Origin: CAWDVK01 sp963805715
GTDB lineage: Bacteria; Actinomycetota; Actinomycetes; Streptosporangiales; Streptosporangiaceae
Direction: 5' to 3'
DNA: 64,000 nt
Assembly: GCA_963805715.1 (NCBI GenBank)
Contig: CAWDVK010000004.1
Coordinates: forward strand, 426,345-490,344
How positions within the stretch are numbered: position 1 is the first letter of the stretch; each line of letters opens with the position of its first letter. The position numbers and the translations under genes were made by a program. Below, piece by piece: positions 22,689 to 32,482 of this stretch. Under the pieces are notes generated by a model that was given only the letters and a program-made list of their open reading frames with translations, searched no databases and had not been told where the DNA came from.

Positions 22689-23390
22689 TCACCGGTCAGC
22701 GCGTGCCGGGTCAGCCGCGTCCAGGACCGGCGGGAAATGGCCGTCGTCGATGGCGTAGGCAAGCTGGCCGGTGACGTCCACGACGCCGTCCACGGAGCGG
22801 GCCATCCTGAAGGCCAGCCCGACCATGCTCTTGTGCTCGACCTCGCCGCTCATGGTCACCACGCCGTCAGCGACGACGACGCTGACCCGGGCCGGATCCG
22901 TGCCGAGGTACCCGGTGATCACGTCGCGGATGATCTCGTCCCGGATCTCGCTGTCCGGGCGCAGGTAGACCTTGAGCAGGTCACGGGGGCTGATAATGCC
23001 AGCCAGCCGCCCGGCCGCATCGGTGACGACCAGGTGGCGGACGTGGTGACGGTCCAGTTCCCTGGCTGCCGCGACGATGCTGGCGTCCTCGCTGATGGTC
23101 ACGGGCGGTGCCGTCATCAGCTCCTTCGCGGTCAGGCCGTGGGCCCGCGCCCGGCGGTCCCGGCGTCCCCAGCGCGGCAGCCTGCTCGCGCTCGGGTCAG
23201 CCTGGAACTCCTCCTTGCGGAGCAAGTCCACCTCGGAGACGACACCAGCGATCCGGCCCTGGCCGTCCAGGACCGGGAGCGCGCTCACGCCGCGCCGGGC
23301 CAGGGCGCTGACCACCTCGGTGAACGGCGCGTCCTCGGTGACCGTGGTGACATCGGCCGTCATGACCGTGCGGACAGCGCGATGACCCAT
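22689..23390 (-). CDS. Two-CBS plus BON domain protein
   Basis: The 233-residue cytosolic protein begins with two CBS motifs (VRTVMTADVTTVTEDAPFTEVVSAL and AKELMTAPPVTISEDASIVAAARELD). These form a Bateman module that usually binds adenine nucleotides. A BON domain follows (DPARVSVVVADGVVTMSGEVEHKS to VDGVVDVTGQL). AGGAGG lies five bases before ATG 23390. It is convergent with the redox operon and close to a second CBS-BON gene. Such proteins are frequent in actinobacterial dormancy or stress gene clusters. Confidence 0.9.
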   Translation of the reverse strand: MGHRAVRTVMTADVTTVTEDAPFTEVVSALARRGVSALPVLDGQGRIAGVVSEVDLLRKEEFQADPSASRLPRWGRRDRRARAHGLTAKELMTAPPVTISEDASIVAAARELDRHHVRHLVVTDAAGRLAGIISPRDLLKVYLRPDSEIRDEIIRDVITGYLGTDPARVSVVVADGVVTMSGEVEHKSMVGLAFRMARSVDGVVDVTGQLAYAIDDGHFPPVLDAADPARADR

Positions 23391-23586
23391 CACGGCCTCC
23401 TGGCGTTCACCCTGGGTACTACACAAGATAAGCGGCAGGACGGTCGGTAGCCAGGCCCAGTTCGCGGGCCCGTCCGGCTGAGGAAGCAGGGCTGCTAAGC
23501 CAGCCCGCCCTCCCTCCCTGCCATCCCCCCGGCGCTGGCCGCCTGCCCTGCCTGCCCTCCCGCGCTGCCCTGCCGGGCGCCGGGCG

Positions 23587-24708
23587 TCAGCTGCCCAGCA
23601 GCGGCTCGGTTGCCTCGAGCACGGTCTCGGCGAACTTCCGCTGCGAGGACAGCATCTGCTCGGCGAAGTCGTAGGCGTTGGCCACGATCTCCTCGCGGCC
23701 CGGCAGCGTGTCGGCGGAGGGCGGCAGGCCGGGCTCCGGCTCGGGCAGCGCCGGCGAGCTGACCGCGCCGAGCTTGTTCACCACGTCCACCACGCCGTCA
23801 ATGTCCCAGGTCAGCCGGATGGCTGCGGTACGCAGGTCAGCCTGCCCGGCGGGCCCGAGCTGGCCCGCGAGCGTCACGACCCCGCCCCGGACCCGGGCCG
23901 TGACCCGGGCCGGGTCCGCCAGCAGGACCTGGGTGAGCATGGCGATGACCTCCCTGGCGATGTCCTCGTCCGGGCGGAGGAAGACGCTCAGCAGGTCGCA
24001 GCGGCTCACGATCCCGACCAGCCGGCCGCCAACCCCAGGATCGCCGATCAGCCGGTCGCCGGCCTCGACCACGGGCAGCCGCTTGAGGCGGCGGCTGTTC
24101 ATCAGCCTCGCGGCGCCGCGCAGCGTGGCATCGGGGTGGATCGTGACGGCCGGCGAGGTCATCAGATCCTCAGCCGTGAGGCCCCAGTGCTTCTTGTTGC
24201 CGGCGGGCCAGTACAGGCGGCTGCCTGATTCGAGCCGTGCCTCGCGCGCCCGCATGTCATGCACGCTGAGCAGGTCAGCCTCCGACACCACCCCGGCCAC
24301 GTGCCGGCCCACGCTCAGCACCGGCACCGCGCTGATCTTGTGCTCCGCCAGCAGGGCAGCGATCTCCTTGTACGGGGTCATCCGGCCAACGGTGACCACC
24401 GAGGTCGTCATGACGTCGCGCACCCGGTGATGCCACCGTTCGTGCTGCTGCTGCTGCTGGTGGTGGTGTTGATGCTGTTGATGCTGCTGCTGGTGCTGAT
24501 GCTGTTGCTTCTGCTCGCTGCCGGGCTGCGGGCCGGCGGGCACCGGCGCGGCTGCGGGCCGCGCCGCCGGAAGCTGGCACGTCTGGCTTTCAACGGAAAG
24601 GAGCGCCCTGGACACGTCGGCGGCAGTGGCAGTGCCGTGCAGCGATTCGTAGTAGGTAACGCCAAGATGGCGGAGCATCGCCTCCCGGTGGATCTCACTA
24701 CGTGTCAT
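23587..24708 (-). CDS. CBS-BON protein with Gln/His-rich linker and helical tail
   Basis: The 373-residue protein begins with a helix (MTRSEIHREAMLRHLGVTYYESLHG), then a Gln/His-only stretch at about residues 66-88. Two CBS motifs (VRDVMTTSVVTVGRMTPYKEI and AEDLMTSPAVTIHPDATL) and a BON domain follow. The last 40 residues (VANAYDFAEQMLSSQRKFAETVLEAT) form an amphipathic helix like those of phasins. The His cluster could bind metal. A DosR-like box lies about 105 bp upstream. It is a longer relative of the neighbouring CBS-BON gene. The start has only a GGGGGGCGGAC leader. Confidence 0.88.
   Translation of the reverse strand: MTRSEIHREAMLRHLGVTYYESLHGTATAADVSRALLSVESQTCQLPAARPAAAPVPAGPQPGSEQKQQHQHQQQHQQHQHHHQQQQQHERWHHRVRDVMTTSVVTVGRMTPYKEIAALLAEHKISAVPVLSVGRHVAGVVSEADLLSVHDMRAREARLESGSRLYWPAGNKKHWGLTAEDLMTSPAVTIHPDATLRGAARLMNSRRLKRLPVVEAGDRLIGDPGVGGRLVGIVSRCDLLSVFLRPDEDIAREVIAMLTQVLLADPARVTARVRGGVVTLAGQLGPAGQADLRTAAIRLTWDIDGVVDVVNKLGAVSSPALPEPEPGLPPSADTLPGREEIVANAYDFAEQMLSSQRKFAETVLEATEPLLGS
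24443..24516. repeat. CTG/CAG-type trinucleotide repeat
   Basis: On the plus strand the sequence is an almost pure run of CTG, TTG, GTG and ATG triplets. On the coding (minus) strand it encodes the Gln/His tract of the CBS-BON protein. Such triplet arrays change length by slippage. Confidence 0.85.
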
Positions 24709-25086
24709 GTCCGCCCCCCCTCTCGTTATCCGTTCCGGGGGTACTGCACACTCCCGGCATCAGCGTCTCCCGCGGTTGTCCCGTTCATCACGGTCGTATG
24801 TCATGTTCCCCGGGGACCTCGGTCACCCACATGACGGTTTCGCGGAAATCAGGATGACCGCCGGGCAGCGCGGCAAGGGCCGCGGCGTGACGGGCGCGGG
24901 GACAGGCACCGCCGGGCGCGAGCGGGCGCGGGATCGCCGCCGCGAGGGCAGAGCTGGCGAGAGCGGGCAGGAACGGCTGAGGCCGGTACCGCCCGGCTGC
25001 CGGGCCGGCAGGTCATCGGCCGCCGGGGTCGCCGGGATCGGGCGGCCTGCGTGCGCGCCGCGGGAATCACGGATGACCCGTGACAG
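24709..25086. other. Intergenic region between the CBS-BON and guaB1 genes
   Basis: No gene that I can support. It holds the DosR-like box and otherwise G/C-rich sequence downstream of guaB1. Open frames here lack ribosome sites. Confidence 0.55.
24812..24825. promoter_or_regulatory. Second DosR/DevR-like box
   Basis: GGGGACCTCGGTCACC around 24812-24827 matches the GGGACYTNNGNCCC-type pattern with about two mismatches. It lies about 105 bp upstream of the CBS-BON gene, whose relatives belong to DosR-like regulons. It is weaker than the site near hsp20. Confidence 0.35.
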
Positions 25087-26520
25087 CTACCAGCCGCCCG
25101 GCAGCGGCATGCCCTCGGTGTACCCGGCGGCGCCCTGCACGCCGACGACGGCACGCTGGTGCAGGCCGTCGATGGTGTCGGCGCCCGCGTACGTGCAGGC
25201 GCTGCGCAGGCCCGCGGTGATCGCGTCGAGCAGGTCCTCGACGCCGGGCCGCTGCGGGTCCAGGTACATGCGGGAGCTGGAGATGCCCTCCTCGAAGAGC
25301 TCCTTGCGGGCCCGGTCGAAAGGCGAGTCGGCTGCCGTGCGGAGCCGGACGGCCCGCGCCGATGCCATCCCGAAGCTTTCCTTGTACAGCCGCCCGTCGG
25401 CGTCACGGAAGACGTCACCGGGGGACTCGCAGGTGCCGGCGAACCAGGAGCCGATCATGACGTTGCCGGCGCCAGCCGCGAGCGCGAGCGCGATATCGCG
25501 CGGATGCCGGACGCCGCCGTCCGCCCACACGTGCGCGCTGAGCCTGCGCGCCTCGGCCGCGCACTCCAGCACCGCGCTGAACTGCGGGCGGCCGACGCCC
25601 GTCATCATCCTGGTGGTGCACATCGCGCCCGGCCCGACGCCCACCTTGACGATGTCGGCGCCCGCCCCCACCAGGTCAGCGACTCCTCTGGCGGTGACGA
25701 CGTTGCCGGCCGCCACCGGCACCTGCGGCCCGACTTCCCGGACTGCCCGCAGGGCCTGCAGCATCTTCTCCTGGTGGCCGTGGGCCGTGTCCACGACCAG
25801 GAGATCGGCGCCCGCATCGAGCAGCAGCTTCGTCCGTCCGGCCACGTCGCCGTTGATGCCGAGGGCCGCGCCGATCCGCAGCCTGCCGCGGGCGTCGACG
25901 GCCGGCTCGTACAGCGTGGCCCGCAGCGCCCCGGTCCGGGTCAGGATGCCGACGCAGCGGCCGGTTTCGTCCACCACCGGCGCGAGCCGGTGCCGTCCCT
26001 CATGCAGCAGGTTGAAGGCCTGCTCGGGGGCGATCCCGGCCGGCAGGGTCAGCGGGTCGGCGGACATGACCTGGCTCAGCTGAGTGAAGCGGTCCACGCC
26101 GTGGCAGTCGGCCTCGGTGACCACGCCGACGGGCCGGCCGTCGGCATCGACCACGATGACCGCGCCGTGCGCGCGCTTGGGCAGCAGGCTCAGCGCATGC
26201 CCGGTAGTCGCCGTGGGCCCGAGGGTCAGCGGGGTGTCGTGCACCAGGTCGCGGCCCTTGACCCAGGAGATGACCTCAGCGACCACGTCGACCGGAATGT
26301 CCTGGGGCAGGATGGTCAGCCCGCCGCGGCGGGCAACCGTCTCGGCCATCCGGCGGCCGGCCACCGCGGTCATGTTCGCCACGATCACCGGGATGGTGGT
26401 GCCGCTGCCGTCGCGCGTCGCGAGGTCGACGTCCAGCCTGGAGGCGACGGCCGACCGGCTGGGCACGAGGAAGACGTCGCTGTAGGTCAGGTCATGAGCT
26501 GGCTCGGTAAGAAATCGCAC
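25087..26520 (-). CDS. guaB1: GuaB1-type IMP dehydrogenase-related protein (probable GMP reductase)
   Basis: The 477-residue protein matches mycobacterial GuaB1 along its length: MRFLTEPAHDLTYSDVFLVPSR at the start, two CBS motifs at about 95-205, the TIM barrel with VVDTAHGHQEKML, the catalytic-loop Cys in KVGVGPGAMCTTRMMTG, and FEEGISSSRMYLDPQ, then AAGYTEGMPL at the end. GuaB1 proteins differ from true IMPDH, and mycobacterial work assigns GMP reductase activity, returning GMP to IMP. The GTG start has a GAAGG site. It diverges from folP2 with 216 bp between them. Confidence 0.9.
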   Translation of the reverse strand: MRFLTEPAHDLTYSDVFLVPSRSAVASRLDVDLATRDGSGTTIPVIVANMTAVAGRRMAETVARRGGLTILPQDIPVDVVAEVISWVKGRDLVHDTPLTLGPTATTGHALSLLPKRAHGAVIVVDADGRPVGVVTEADCHGVDRFTQLSQVMSADPLTLPAGIAPEQAFNLLHEGRHRLAPVVDETGRCVGILTRTGALRATLYEPAVDARGRLRIGAALGINGDVAGRTKLLLDAGADLLVVDTAHGHQEKMLQALRAVREVGPQVPVAAGNVVTARGVADLVGAGADIVKVGVGPGAMCTTRMMTGVGRPQFSAVLECAAEARRLSAHVWADGGVRHPRDIALALAAGAGNVMIGSWFAGTCESPGDVFRDADGRLYKESFGMASARAVRLRTAADSPFDRARKELFEEGISSSRMYLDPQRPGVEDLLDAITAGLRSACTYAGADTIDGLHQRAVVGVQGAAGYTEGMPLPGGW

Positions 26521-26736
26521 GCCTTCGATTCTGCCCCGTCCGGGCGGCTGGTCACGCCCGGCTGGCTGGTCGCCCGCCCGGCTCCGCCTGCCCTGCCCTG
26601 GCCGGCCTGCCCGCCTTGCCCCGACTGCTGTCCCGGCCGCCCGCCCGCCGGCCCGGTGCGGCCGGGCGGGCGGCGGCAAGCGCGCCCGGGCGGCGGTAAG
26701 TGCGCCTGCCGGCGGCCGTGGCCTATCCTGCTCCCG

Positions 26737-27579
26737 GTGACAACGCCGCGGACACTTCGGCTGCGCCAGCGGGACTGGCCGCCCGGCGACTATGCGGTCA
26801 TGGCCGTGATCAACCGCACTCCCGACTCCTTCTTCGACCGCGGGGCGACCTTCGAGTTCAGCGCCGCGCTGCGATCCGTCGAGCGGGCCGTGGCAGCCGG
26901 CGCCGACATCGTGGACATCGGCGGCGTCAAGGCCGGCCCCGGCGACGAGGTGGACACGGCCGAGGAGATCAGGCGGGTGGCGGGCCTGGTCGCCGCGGTC
27001 CGCGTGCGCTACCCGGACCTGGTCATCGGCGTCGATACGTGGCGGTCCGAGGTGGCCGCCGCGGTCGCCGACGCGGGAGCTGACCTGCTGAACGACGTGT
27101 GGGGAGGAGTCGACCAGGCTCTCGCCCATGTCGCGGCCCGGCGCGGCATCGGCCTGGTCTGCTCGCACGCGGGCGGCCTGATGCCCCGCACCGGCCCGCA
27201 CCGGCCCGGATACGACGACGTGGCCGCCGACATCATCAGCCAGGTCACGGCCGAGGCCGGCCGGGCGGTGGCGGCCGGCGTCGATCCGGACCGCATCCTC
27301 ATCGACCCGGCGCATGACTTCGGCAAGACGACCTGGCACTCGCTCGAGATCACCCGCAGGCTGGGCGAGTTCATCAGCACCGGCTGGCCGGTCCTGGTCG
27401 CGGTCTCGAACAAGGACTTCATCGGCGAGACACTCGGGCTGCCGCCGGACCAGCGCGGCGAGGGGACGACAGCGGCACTGGCGGTCAGCGCCTGGCTGGG
27501 CGCGCGGGTGTTCCGGGTGCACGACGTGCCGGCCGCCCGGCGGGCGCTCGCCGCCGTCGCCTCGATCAGGTCAGGATGA
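26737..27579 (+). CDS. folP2: FolP2-type dihydropteroate synthase homologue
   Basis: The 280-residue TIM-barrel protein has the DHPS signature in FolP2 form: VMAVINRTPDSFFDRGATF (FolP1 has NVTPDSFSDGG), ADIVDIGGVKAGPG, VDTWRSEVA, LLNDVWGGVD, LIDPAHDFGKTTWHSLE and ALSNKD-like VAVSNKDFIGETLG. Mycobacterial FolP2 has been reported not to complement DHPS activity, so true folate synthesis is doubtful. GTG start at 26737 directly precedes the conserved region. The end overlaps the convergent TetR gene by nine bases. Confidence 0.85.
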   Translation: MTTPRTLRLRQRDWPPGDYAVMAVINRTPDSFFDRGATFEFSAALRSVERAVAAGADIVDIGGVKAGPGDEVDTAEEIRRVAGLVAAVRVRYPDLVIGVDTWRSEVAAAVADAGADLLNDVWGGVDQALAHVAARRGIGLVCSHAGGLMPRTGPHRPGYDDVAADIISQVTAEAGRAVAAGVDPDRILIDPAHDFGKTTWHSLEITRRLGEFISTGWPVLVAVSNKDFIGETLGLPPDQRGEGTTAALAVSAWLGARVFRVHDVPAARRALAAVASIRSG

Positions 27580-28296
27580 CGCGAAGGCGGCGTAGATGAT
27601 CGCGCTGAGGCGATCCACCATCTCTTCCCTGGGCAGCCGGACCTCGACGCTGAACAGGTAATTCACTCGCTCCAGCATCATCAGGCAGGCGACGGCCGTC
27701 AGCTCGGCGTGCTCGGCCAGCACGCCCCGGCCGTCCTCCTGGCCCGCGCCGGACGTCACCGTGGCGCCCGCCGTCATGCCCAGGGTGATCGCCTCGGCCA
27801 GGCGGAACATCTGCTGCAGCCCCTCGCCGTAGACCTCCTCGCCCACGACCTCGGCCTGGCTCAGGATCCGGATGACGGTCCCATGCGCGGCATATACATC
27901 GCAGAACTTGCTGACCCAGGCGCGCAGTGCCGCCTTGCCGGCCTCGTTGCGGGTGACGACGGGGAAGTCATCGGTGATCCCGGCCATGTCGTGCAGGGCG
28001 TCCCGCATCAGCGTCTTGAGCAGGTCGTCCTTGTTAGCGAAGTAGAGGTAGAAGGTGCCGTGCGAGGTGTTGGCCTTGCGGACCACGTCATCGACCCTGG
28101 CGGCCTGGAAGCCGCGCTCATCGAATTCCGCGATGCCGGCCTCCAGCAGCTTGCGTACCGTGCGCTGGCCCTGCCGGCCGAGTTCCCGGTTCTGAGCAGG
28201 CTCACCGCCGCGCAGCGACGGACGCCTGGCCCGCGCTGCGCCATGACCATTCAGCTGGCCGCCCGTGGCGGTCGCCTCAACCTGCTGTTCTCCCAT
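27571..28296 (-). CDS. TetR-family transcriptional regulator
   Basis: The 241-residue protein has an N-terminal TetR helix-turn-helix: RTVRKLLEAGIAEFDERGFQAARVDDVVRKANTSHGTFYLYFANKDDLL at about residues 45-95. The C-terminal ligand domain is helical and hydrophobic, ending RLPREEMVDRLSAIIYAAFASS. A polar 40-residue leader precedes the DNA-binding domain. AGGAAGCGGAG stands before the ATG. The neighbours on either side (folP2 and a frameshifted oxidase) do not reveal the target, though TetR proteins with this spacing often control lipid catabolic genes. Confidence 0.92.
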   Translation of the reverse strand: MGEQQVEATATGGQLNGHGAARARRPSLRGGEPAQNRELGRQGQRTVRKLLEAGIAEFDERGFQAARVDDVVRKANTSHGTFYLYFANKDDLLKTLMRDALHDMAGITDDFPVVTRNEAGKAALRAWVSKFCDVYAAHGTVIRILSQAEVVGEEVYGEGLQQMFRLAEAITLGMTAGATVTSGAGQEDGRGVLAEHAELTAVACLMMLERVNYLFSVEVRLPREEMVDRLSAIIYAAFASS

Positions 28297-28536
28297 GGCT
28301 CCGCTTCCTGGGGGGCGTCCTCAACAGGCCGCTCAGTGCCCGGTCACTGCCCTCGGCGAGGGCTCCTCACAACTCTGCCGTGCGCCGTATCGGATACCTC
28401 CTGCGCCGCTGCGGCGGACCGCCGCGCTGCCACGCTACCGCCCGGCTGGCCGGGACCGCCTGAGGGTGATTCCCGGCTGGCTATGCCACTATGCAGCGAG
28501 ACTAGCCGCCCCGTCACTGCCCGCGCTCACCGGCCC

Positions 28537-29902
28537 TCAGGATCCGAGAACACGGGTCAGGTACTGGTTGCCGAACCTGCGCTCAGGATCGAGAGCGTCA
28601 CGCAGCGCGGTGAAGTCCGAGAGCCTTGGATAGACGCCCGCCAGGTAGTCCGCGTTGGCCGTGTTCATCTTGCCCCAGTGCGGCCGGCCGCTGACCGCGG
28701 TCATGACCGCCTCGACATCCCTGAAGTATTCCTCATGCGGTGCTGAATGGAAGACGTGGATGGCGATATAGGCGGTGTCGCGGCCGTAAGCGGTGGACAG
28801 CCACGCATCGTCCGGGGGCGTGACCCGGACCTCGATCGGGAAGCTGATCCGCCAGTCACGGCGGGTGAAGAGGGAGCGGACCTCGGCCAGCACATCAGCG
28901 AGCGCGCAGCGCGGCACGGCGTACTCCTGTTCCTTGAAGCGCACCCGCCGCGGGCTGGTGAACACCCGGTAGGCGGCGTCCACGTAGCTGCGTGATCCGA
29001 GCGCTCTGGCCGCGGCGCCGTTCACGACGGGAATGGCGGCCGGCAGGAGGCGGCCCAGGTAGCAGGTCGCCCCGAACACGGTGTTGGACAGGAACTCGTC
29101 ATCCAGCCAGTACCGCCAGCGGGGCAGCGGTCGCGGCGGCCCGCTGGCGCGGTTGTTCCGCTTGGTCAGGCAGCCTTCGCTATGCGGGAACCAGAAGAAC
29201 TCGAAGTGCTCGTTGTCGCCGGTCAGCTCATCCAGCTTGCTGATGACATCAGCCCACTGCATCGGCTCCTCGCGCGCTTCCAGCAGGAAGGCGGGCACCA
29301 CGCGGAACGTCACCGCGGTGATCACGCCGAGCGCGCCCAGCCCGACCCGGGCGGCATCGAACAGGCTGGCACCGCCCGTGCGGGCGGCGAGCGCGGCCGG
29401 CGAGCTGGCCGGCGAATCGGCCGAGCAGGTGACGATGCTGCCGTCGGCGAGGACGAGCTTCGAGCGCAGCCACCTGGGCGGCGATACCGCCGATGTCACG
29501 CCCCGTGCCGTGAGTGCCGGTCTGGATGGCGCCGGCCACCGTCTGCACCTGGATGTCGCCCATGTTGGCCAGGGCCAGGCCGCGGGCCAGCAGCTCAGCG
29601 TTCAGGACCTGCAGCGGGCAGCCTGCCTCGACCGTGACGAGCCCGGCCGCAGCGTCCACCGACCTGATGGCCGTCAGCCGGCCAGGGCGGAGCATTACGC
29701 CGTCGGTCACGGCGGCCGGCGTGAACGAGTGGCCGGTGCCGGTCATCCGGACGGTCAGGCCGTCAGCGCCGGCCCGGCGCACCTCGTCGGCCACCTCCTG
29801 CGCCGTGCCCGGCGAGGCCACCCGGCGCGGTCGCGCTGTGACGTTGCCCGCCCAGTTCTGCCACTGCGCCGGGATGCCGGTTGAGCTGCTATGGCTCCGC
29901 AT
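28537..29902 (-). pseudogene. FAD-binding L-gulonolactone/D-arabinonolactone oxidase-like gene, frameshifted
   Basis: Two overlapping frames together make a complete aldonolactone oxidase of about 450 residues. The upstream frame has the FAD domain with VRMTGTGHSFTPAAVTDG and GAIQTGTHGTGRDIGGIAAQVAALE. The downstream frame continues LVLADGSIVTCSADS, through GLGALGVITAVTFRVVPAF, to the ALO-domain end HWGKMNTANADYLAGVYPRL, then DPERRFGNQYL. Removing one base near 29458 joins them exactly. Such enzymes oxidise sugar lactones with oxygen. The start overlaps the preceding MFS gene, itself frameshifted. Decay or a sequencing error are both possible. Confidence 0.8.
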
Positions 29903-30994
29903 CAACCCATTGTGCCGCTTGCGCCTCATCCGTCGCCCGAAGCTTGCTGATCCCCAGCAGGCAGGCAGCCGCTGCGGCGCTCCCGCAGCCTGCCGCGAAC
30001 ACGTACCCCCAGCTCGGGCCGCTGGAGTCGATGATGTGCCCGGCTATCGCCGCGCCGCCGGCCACGCCAACGGAAATCGTCGACGACAGCCAGGTCATGC
30101 CCTCGGTCCGCCGCGCGGCGGGCGCCTGGCGCTCCACCAGGCTGTAGCCGGCGATCAGCGTCGGGGAGATGGTCAGGCCGCAGAAGAAGATGCCGAGCAC
30201 GAGCGAGAGCAGGCCCGGCTGCGCCCAGAACGTGCCGACGCCCGTCACGGTCAGGCAGAGGGTGATGGCAAACCGGCGCTCCAGCGGCGCCCGCCAGGTC
30301 CGCGATCCGTACCAGAGGCCGCCGACGGCACTGCCGAGCGCGTACCGGCGGCAGGCCGCACCTCCGTCGCGAGCAGCGTGACGAGCGCGGGGCCGACGAT
30401 GAAGATCATCTCGTCGATGACGGACTCCAGCGCGAACGCGGTGTGCATCCGGCCTGAGCCGGCCAGCAGCGTGCTCCACCGGGCCCGCACCATTGAGCCC
30501 AGCCCTGGCATCGACGCGCCGGCCAGCGCGCCGGTGACCAGCAGCAGCCACAGGGCCGCGCGCGCCTGGGCCGCGGCGATGAACGCGATCGAGCTCGCCG
30601 CGAAGACAAGCGTCAGCGGCCTGAGCACGCGGCGCTGGCCGAACCTGTCCGCTAGCCGGCCGATCTGCGGCGCGCAGATCGCGTAGCCGACCGAGCCGGC
30701 GGCGGCCACCGTACCGGCTGCCCCGTAGCGCCCGGTGACCGCCGCGATGAGCAGGATGGTCCCCAGGCCGAACATGGCCATCGGCATCCGGCCGAGCGCG
30801 CCGGCCGCCGAGAAGCGGAGCGCCCCCGGCGAGCGGAGCAGGGCGACGTAGGCGTTGCCGCCTGGCTGCGGCTCCTGCTCGCGCCCTCGTCCGCCCGCTC
30901 GTCCGGGCCCCGCCCTGCGCTGGCTGGTTCGGTCCTGGCCGGTACTCCCGTCGCCGATCCGGTCCTGGTCCTGCCCGGTGCGAACCTCCGTCAT
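29889..30994 (-). pseudogene. MFS transporter gene, frameshifted
   Basis: The N-terminal frame, from ATG 30994, has a polar Arg/Gln/Gly-rich leader and the first half of a major facilitator: AMFGLGTILLIAAVTGRYG, then QIGRLADRFGQRRVLRP (the motif-A loop) and four to six more helices up to GPALVTLLATEVRPAAG. The C-terminal frame resumes with GSAVGGLWYGSRTW and holds the last helices (TFWAQPGLLSLVLGIFFCGL, ISVGVAGGAAIAGHIID). The break is around 30340-30350. The frame change may include a small deletion. It shares an operon with the frameshifted oxidase. Confidence 0.75.
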
Positions 30995-31234
30995 GAGCGC
31001 GCTGACCTCCAGAGCCACGCTATCCGGACAGGTCAACAGATTTTCCGCGCGCCGGGACGGCCTGCCCTGGCCGCGGCGGCGCCATCGCCGGATGAACGCT
31101 GATCGGGGCGGCGGATCGCCCGAAGTCCGGCCATCGCCTGACCTGATGAGGACGCCCGCAGTCAGGTCCGGTGTTCCTGACGTTCAGCCAGGGTTGCTTT
31201 ACCGGAGAGCGGGGGACGTTAGGGTTGATACATC

Positions 31235-32482
31235 ATGGGACGCCTCGCCGCGCTGCTACGCGCCACCTCCGGCCGGCGGTTCGGCATACCCCGGGCCCGC
31301 AGCGCGGCCACCCTGAGCGCCGTCGCGATCGTCGGCCTGGGCGCGACTTCCGGCCTTCCGGCCGCCGCCGGGGCAGCCTCACATCCCTCCACCGGGCGGT
31401 CGGCGTCACACTCGTCCGCGGCCGGCTGGGCGGACCCGGCCGCTGTCCCCGTCGCGGTCTCGGACCACGCGGCGGCCACCGGCGCCGGGCAGGCCGCCGG
31501 GAGCCGGGGCGGCGCACGGGTCGCCGGCAGCGTCTACCGCCAGATCGTCCTGCCTGACCTGCTCGTGGTGGCACCCAACGGCCTCACGAGCCGGCAGGTC
31601 GCCAGGCTGCAGGCGATCAGCGGCGTGCGCCAGATGATCACCTTTGACGGCGCGAGGATTACCGCAGGGGGCCGGTCAGTCAACGTGATCGGGGTTGACC
31701 CGTCCACCTTCCGGTCCTGGGTACCACTCCGGACGGCCACCGACAATGCTTTCTGGGCGGCGCTGAGCCGCGGCGACTTCGTCGCCTCGGCCACCGCCAG
31801 CCAGCAGCTGCGGCTGCGGCCCGGCGCTGCTTACAAGCTCGCTGGCGGCACGACACAGGTGGTCACCTTCGGTGCGTCGGCCAGGCTCGGCGTCACCGGT
31901 ATTGACCTGCTGGTTAATCAGGCCATGTCAGCCAGGCTCGGCCTGGTCCGGCATGTCGCCGCGCTGATCAGCGCTCCTGGCGCCAGCCTGGCCACGCTCA
32001 CCAGAGCGGTCAGTGCCGTGCTTGGCCCGGCCGGCAAGATCGAGACCCTGCGCAGCGAGCAGCTTCCGGTCAGCAGCCCGGTGCCGTCCGGCACGCTGCC
32101 GGCCAGCTACCTGCAGCTGTTCCAGGCATCCGCGGCCAGGTACTGCCCGGGCCTGTCCTGGACCGTGCTGGCCGCGATCGGCCAGATCGAGAGCGCGGAC
32201 GGCACCAACGAGGGCCCGTCCACCGCCGGCGCCCTGGGCCCGATGCAGTTCCTGCCGTCCACCTGGGCGGTATGGGGCATCGACGGGTTCGGCCAGACCG
32301 GGCCGCCGAACGTGCTGAACCCCTACGACGCGGTGCCCTCGGCTGCCCGGCTGCTGTGCGCGGATGGCGCCGCGGCCGGCGGCAGTTCGCTGTACAACGC
32401 GATCTTCGACTACAACCACGCCGGCTGGTACGTGCGCGAGGTACTCGGCCTCGCTGCCGAGTACGCGGCCGACTATCACTGA
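31235..32482 (+). CDS. Secreted lytic transglycosylase-like protein
   Basis: The 415-residue protein has an N-terminal signal segment (ATLSAVAIVGLGATSGLPAAAGAA) and an Ala/Ser-rich spacer. A middle domain of about 170 residues (QIVLPDLLVVAPNGLTSRQVARLQAISGVRQMITFDGARIT onwards) has no family name that I recognise. The C-terminal SLT/MltB-like domain has LAAIGQIESADGTNEG (catalytic Glu), TAGALGPMQFLPSTWAVWG and NPYDAVPSAARLLC. It should cleave peptidoglycan outside the cell, as in actinomycete Rpf-like remodelling proteins. The start lacks a strong ribosome site. The gene is monocistronic before the ferrochelatase. Confidence 0.85.
   Translation: MGRLAALLRATSGRRFGIPRARSAATLSAVAIVGLGATSGLPAAAGAASHPSTGRSASHSSAAGWADPAAVPVAVSDHAAATGAGQAAGSRGGARVAGSVYRQIVLPDLLVVAPNGLTSRQVARLQAISGVRQMITFDGARITAGGRSVNVIGVDPSTFRSWVPLRTATDNAFWAALSRGDFVASATASQQLRLRPGAAYKLAGGTTQVVTFGASARLGVTGIDLLVNQAMSARLGLVRHVAALISAPGASLATLTRAVSAVLGPAGKIETLRSEQLPVSSPVPSGTLPASYLQLFQASAARYCPGLSWTVLAAIGQIESADGTNEGPSTAGALGPMQFLPSTWAVWGIDGFGQTGPPNVLNPYDAVPSAARLLCADGAAAGGSSLYNAIFDYNHAGWYVREVLGLAAEYAADYH

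Noticed and set aside
25159..26736. Long plus-strand extension upstream of folP2
   Set aside because: Antisense to the conserved guaB1 gene; FolP2 homology begins only at GTG 26737.
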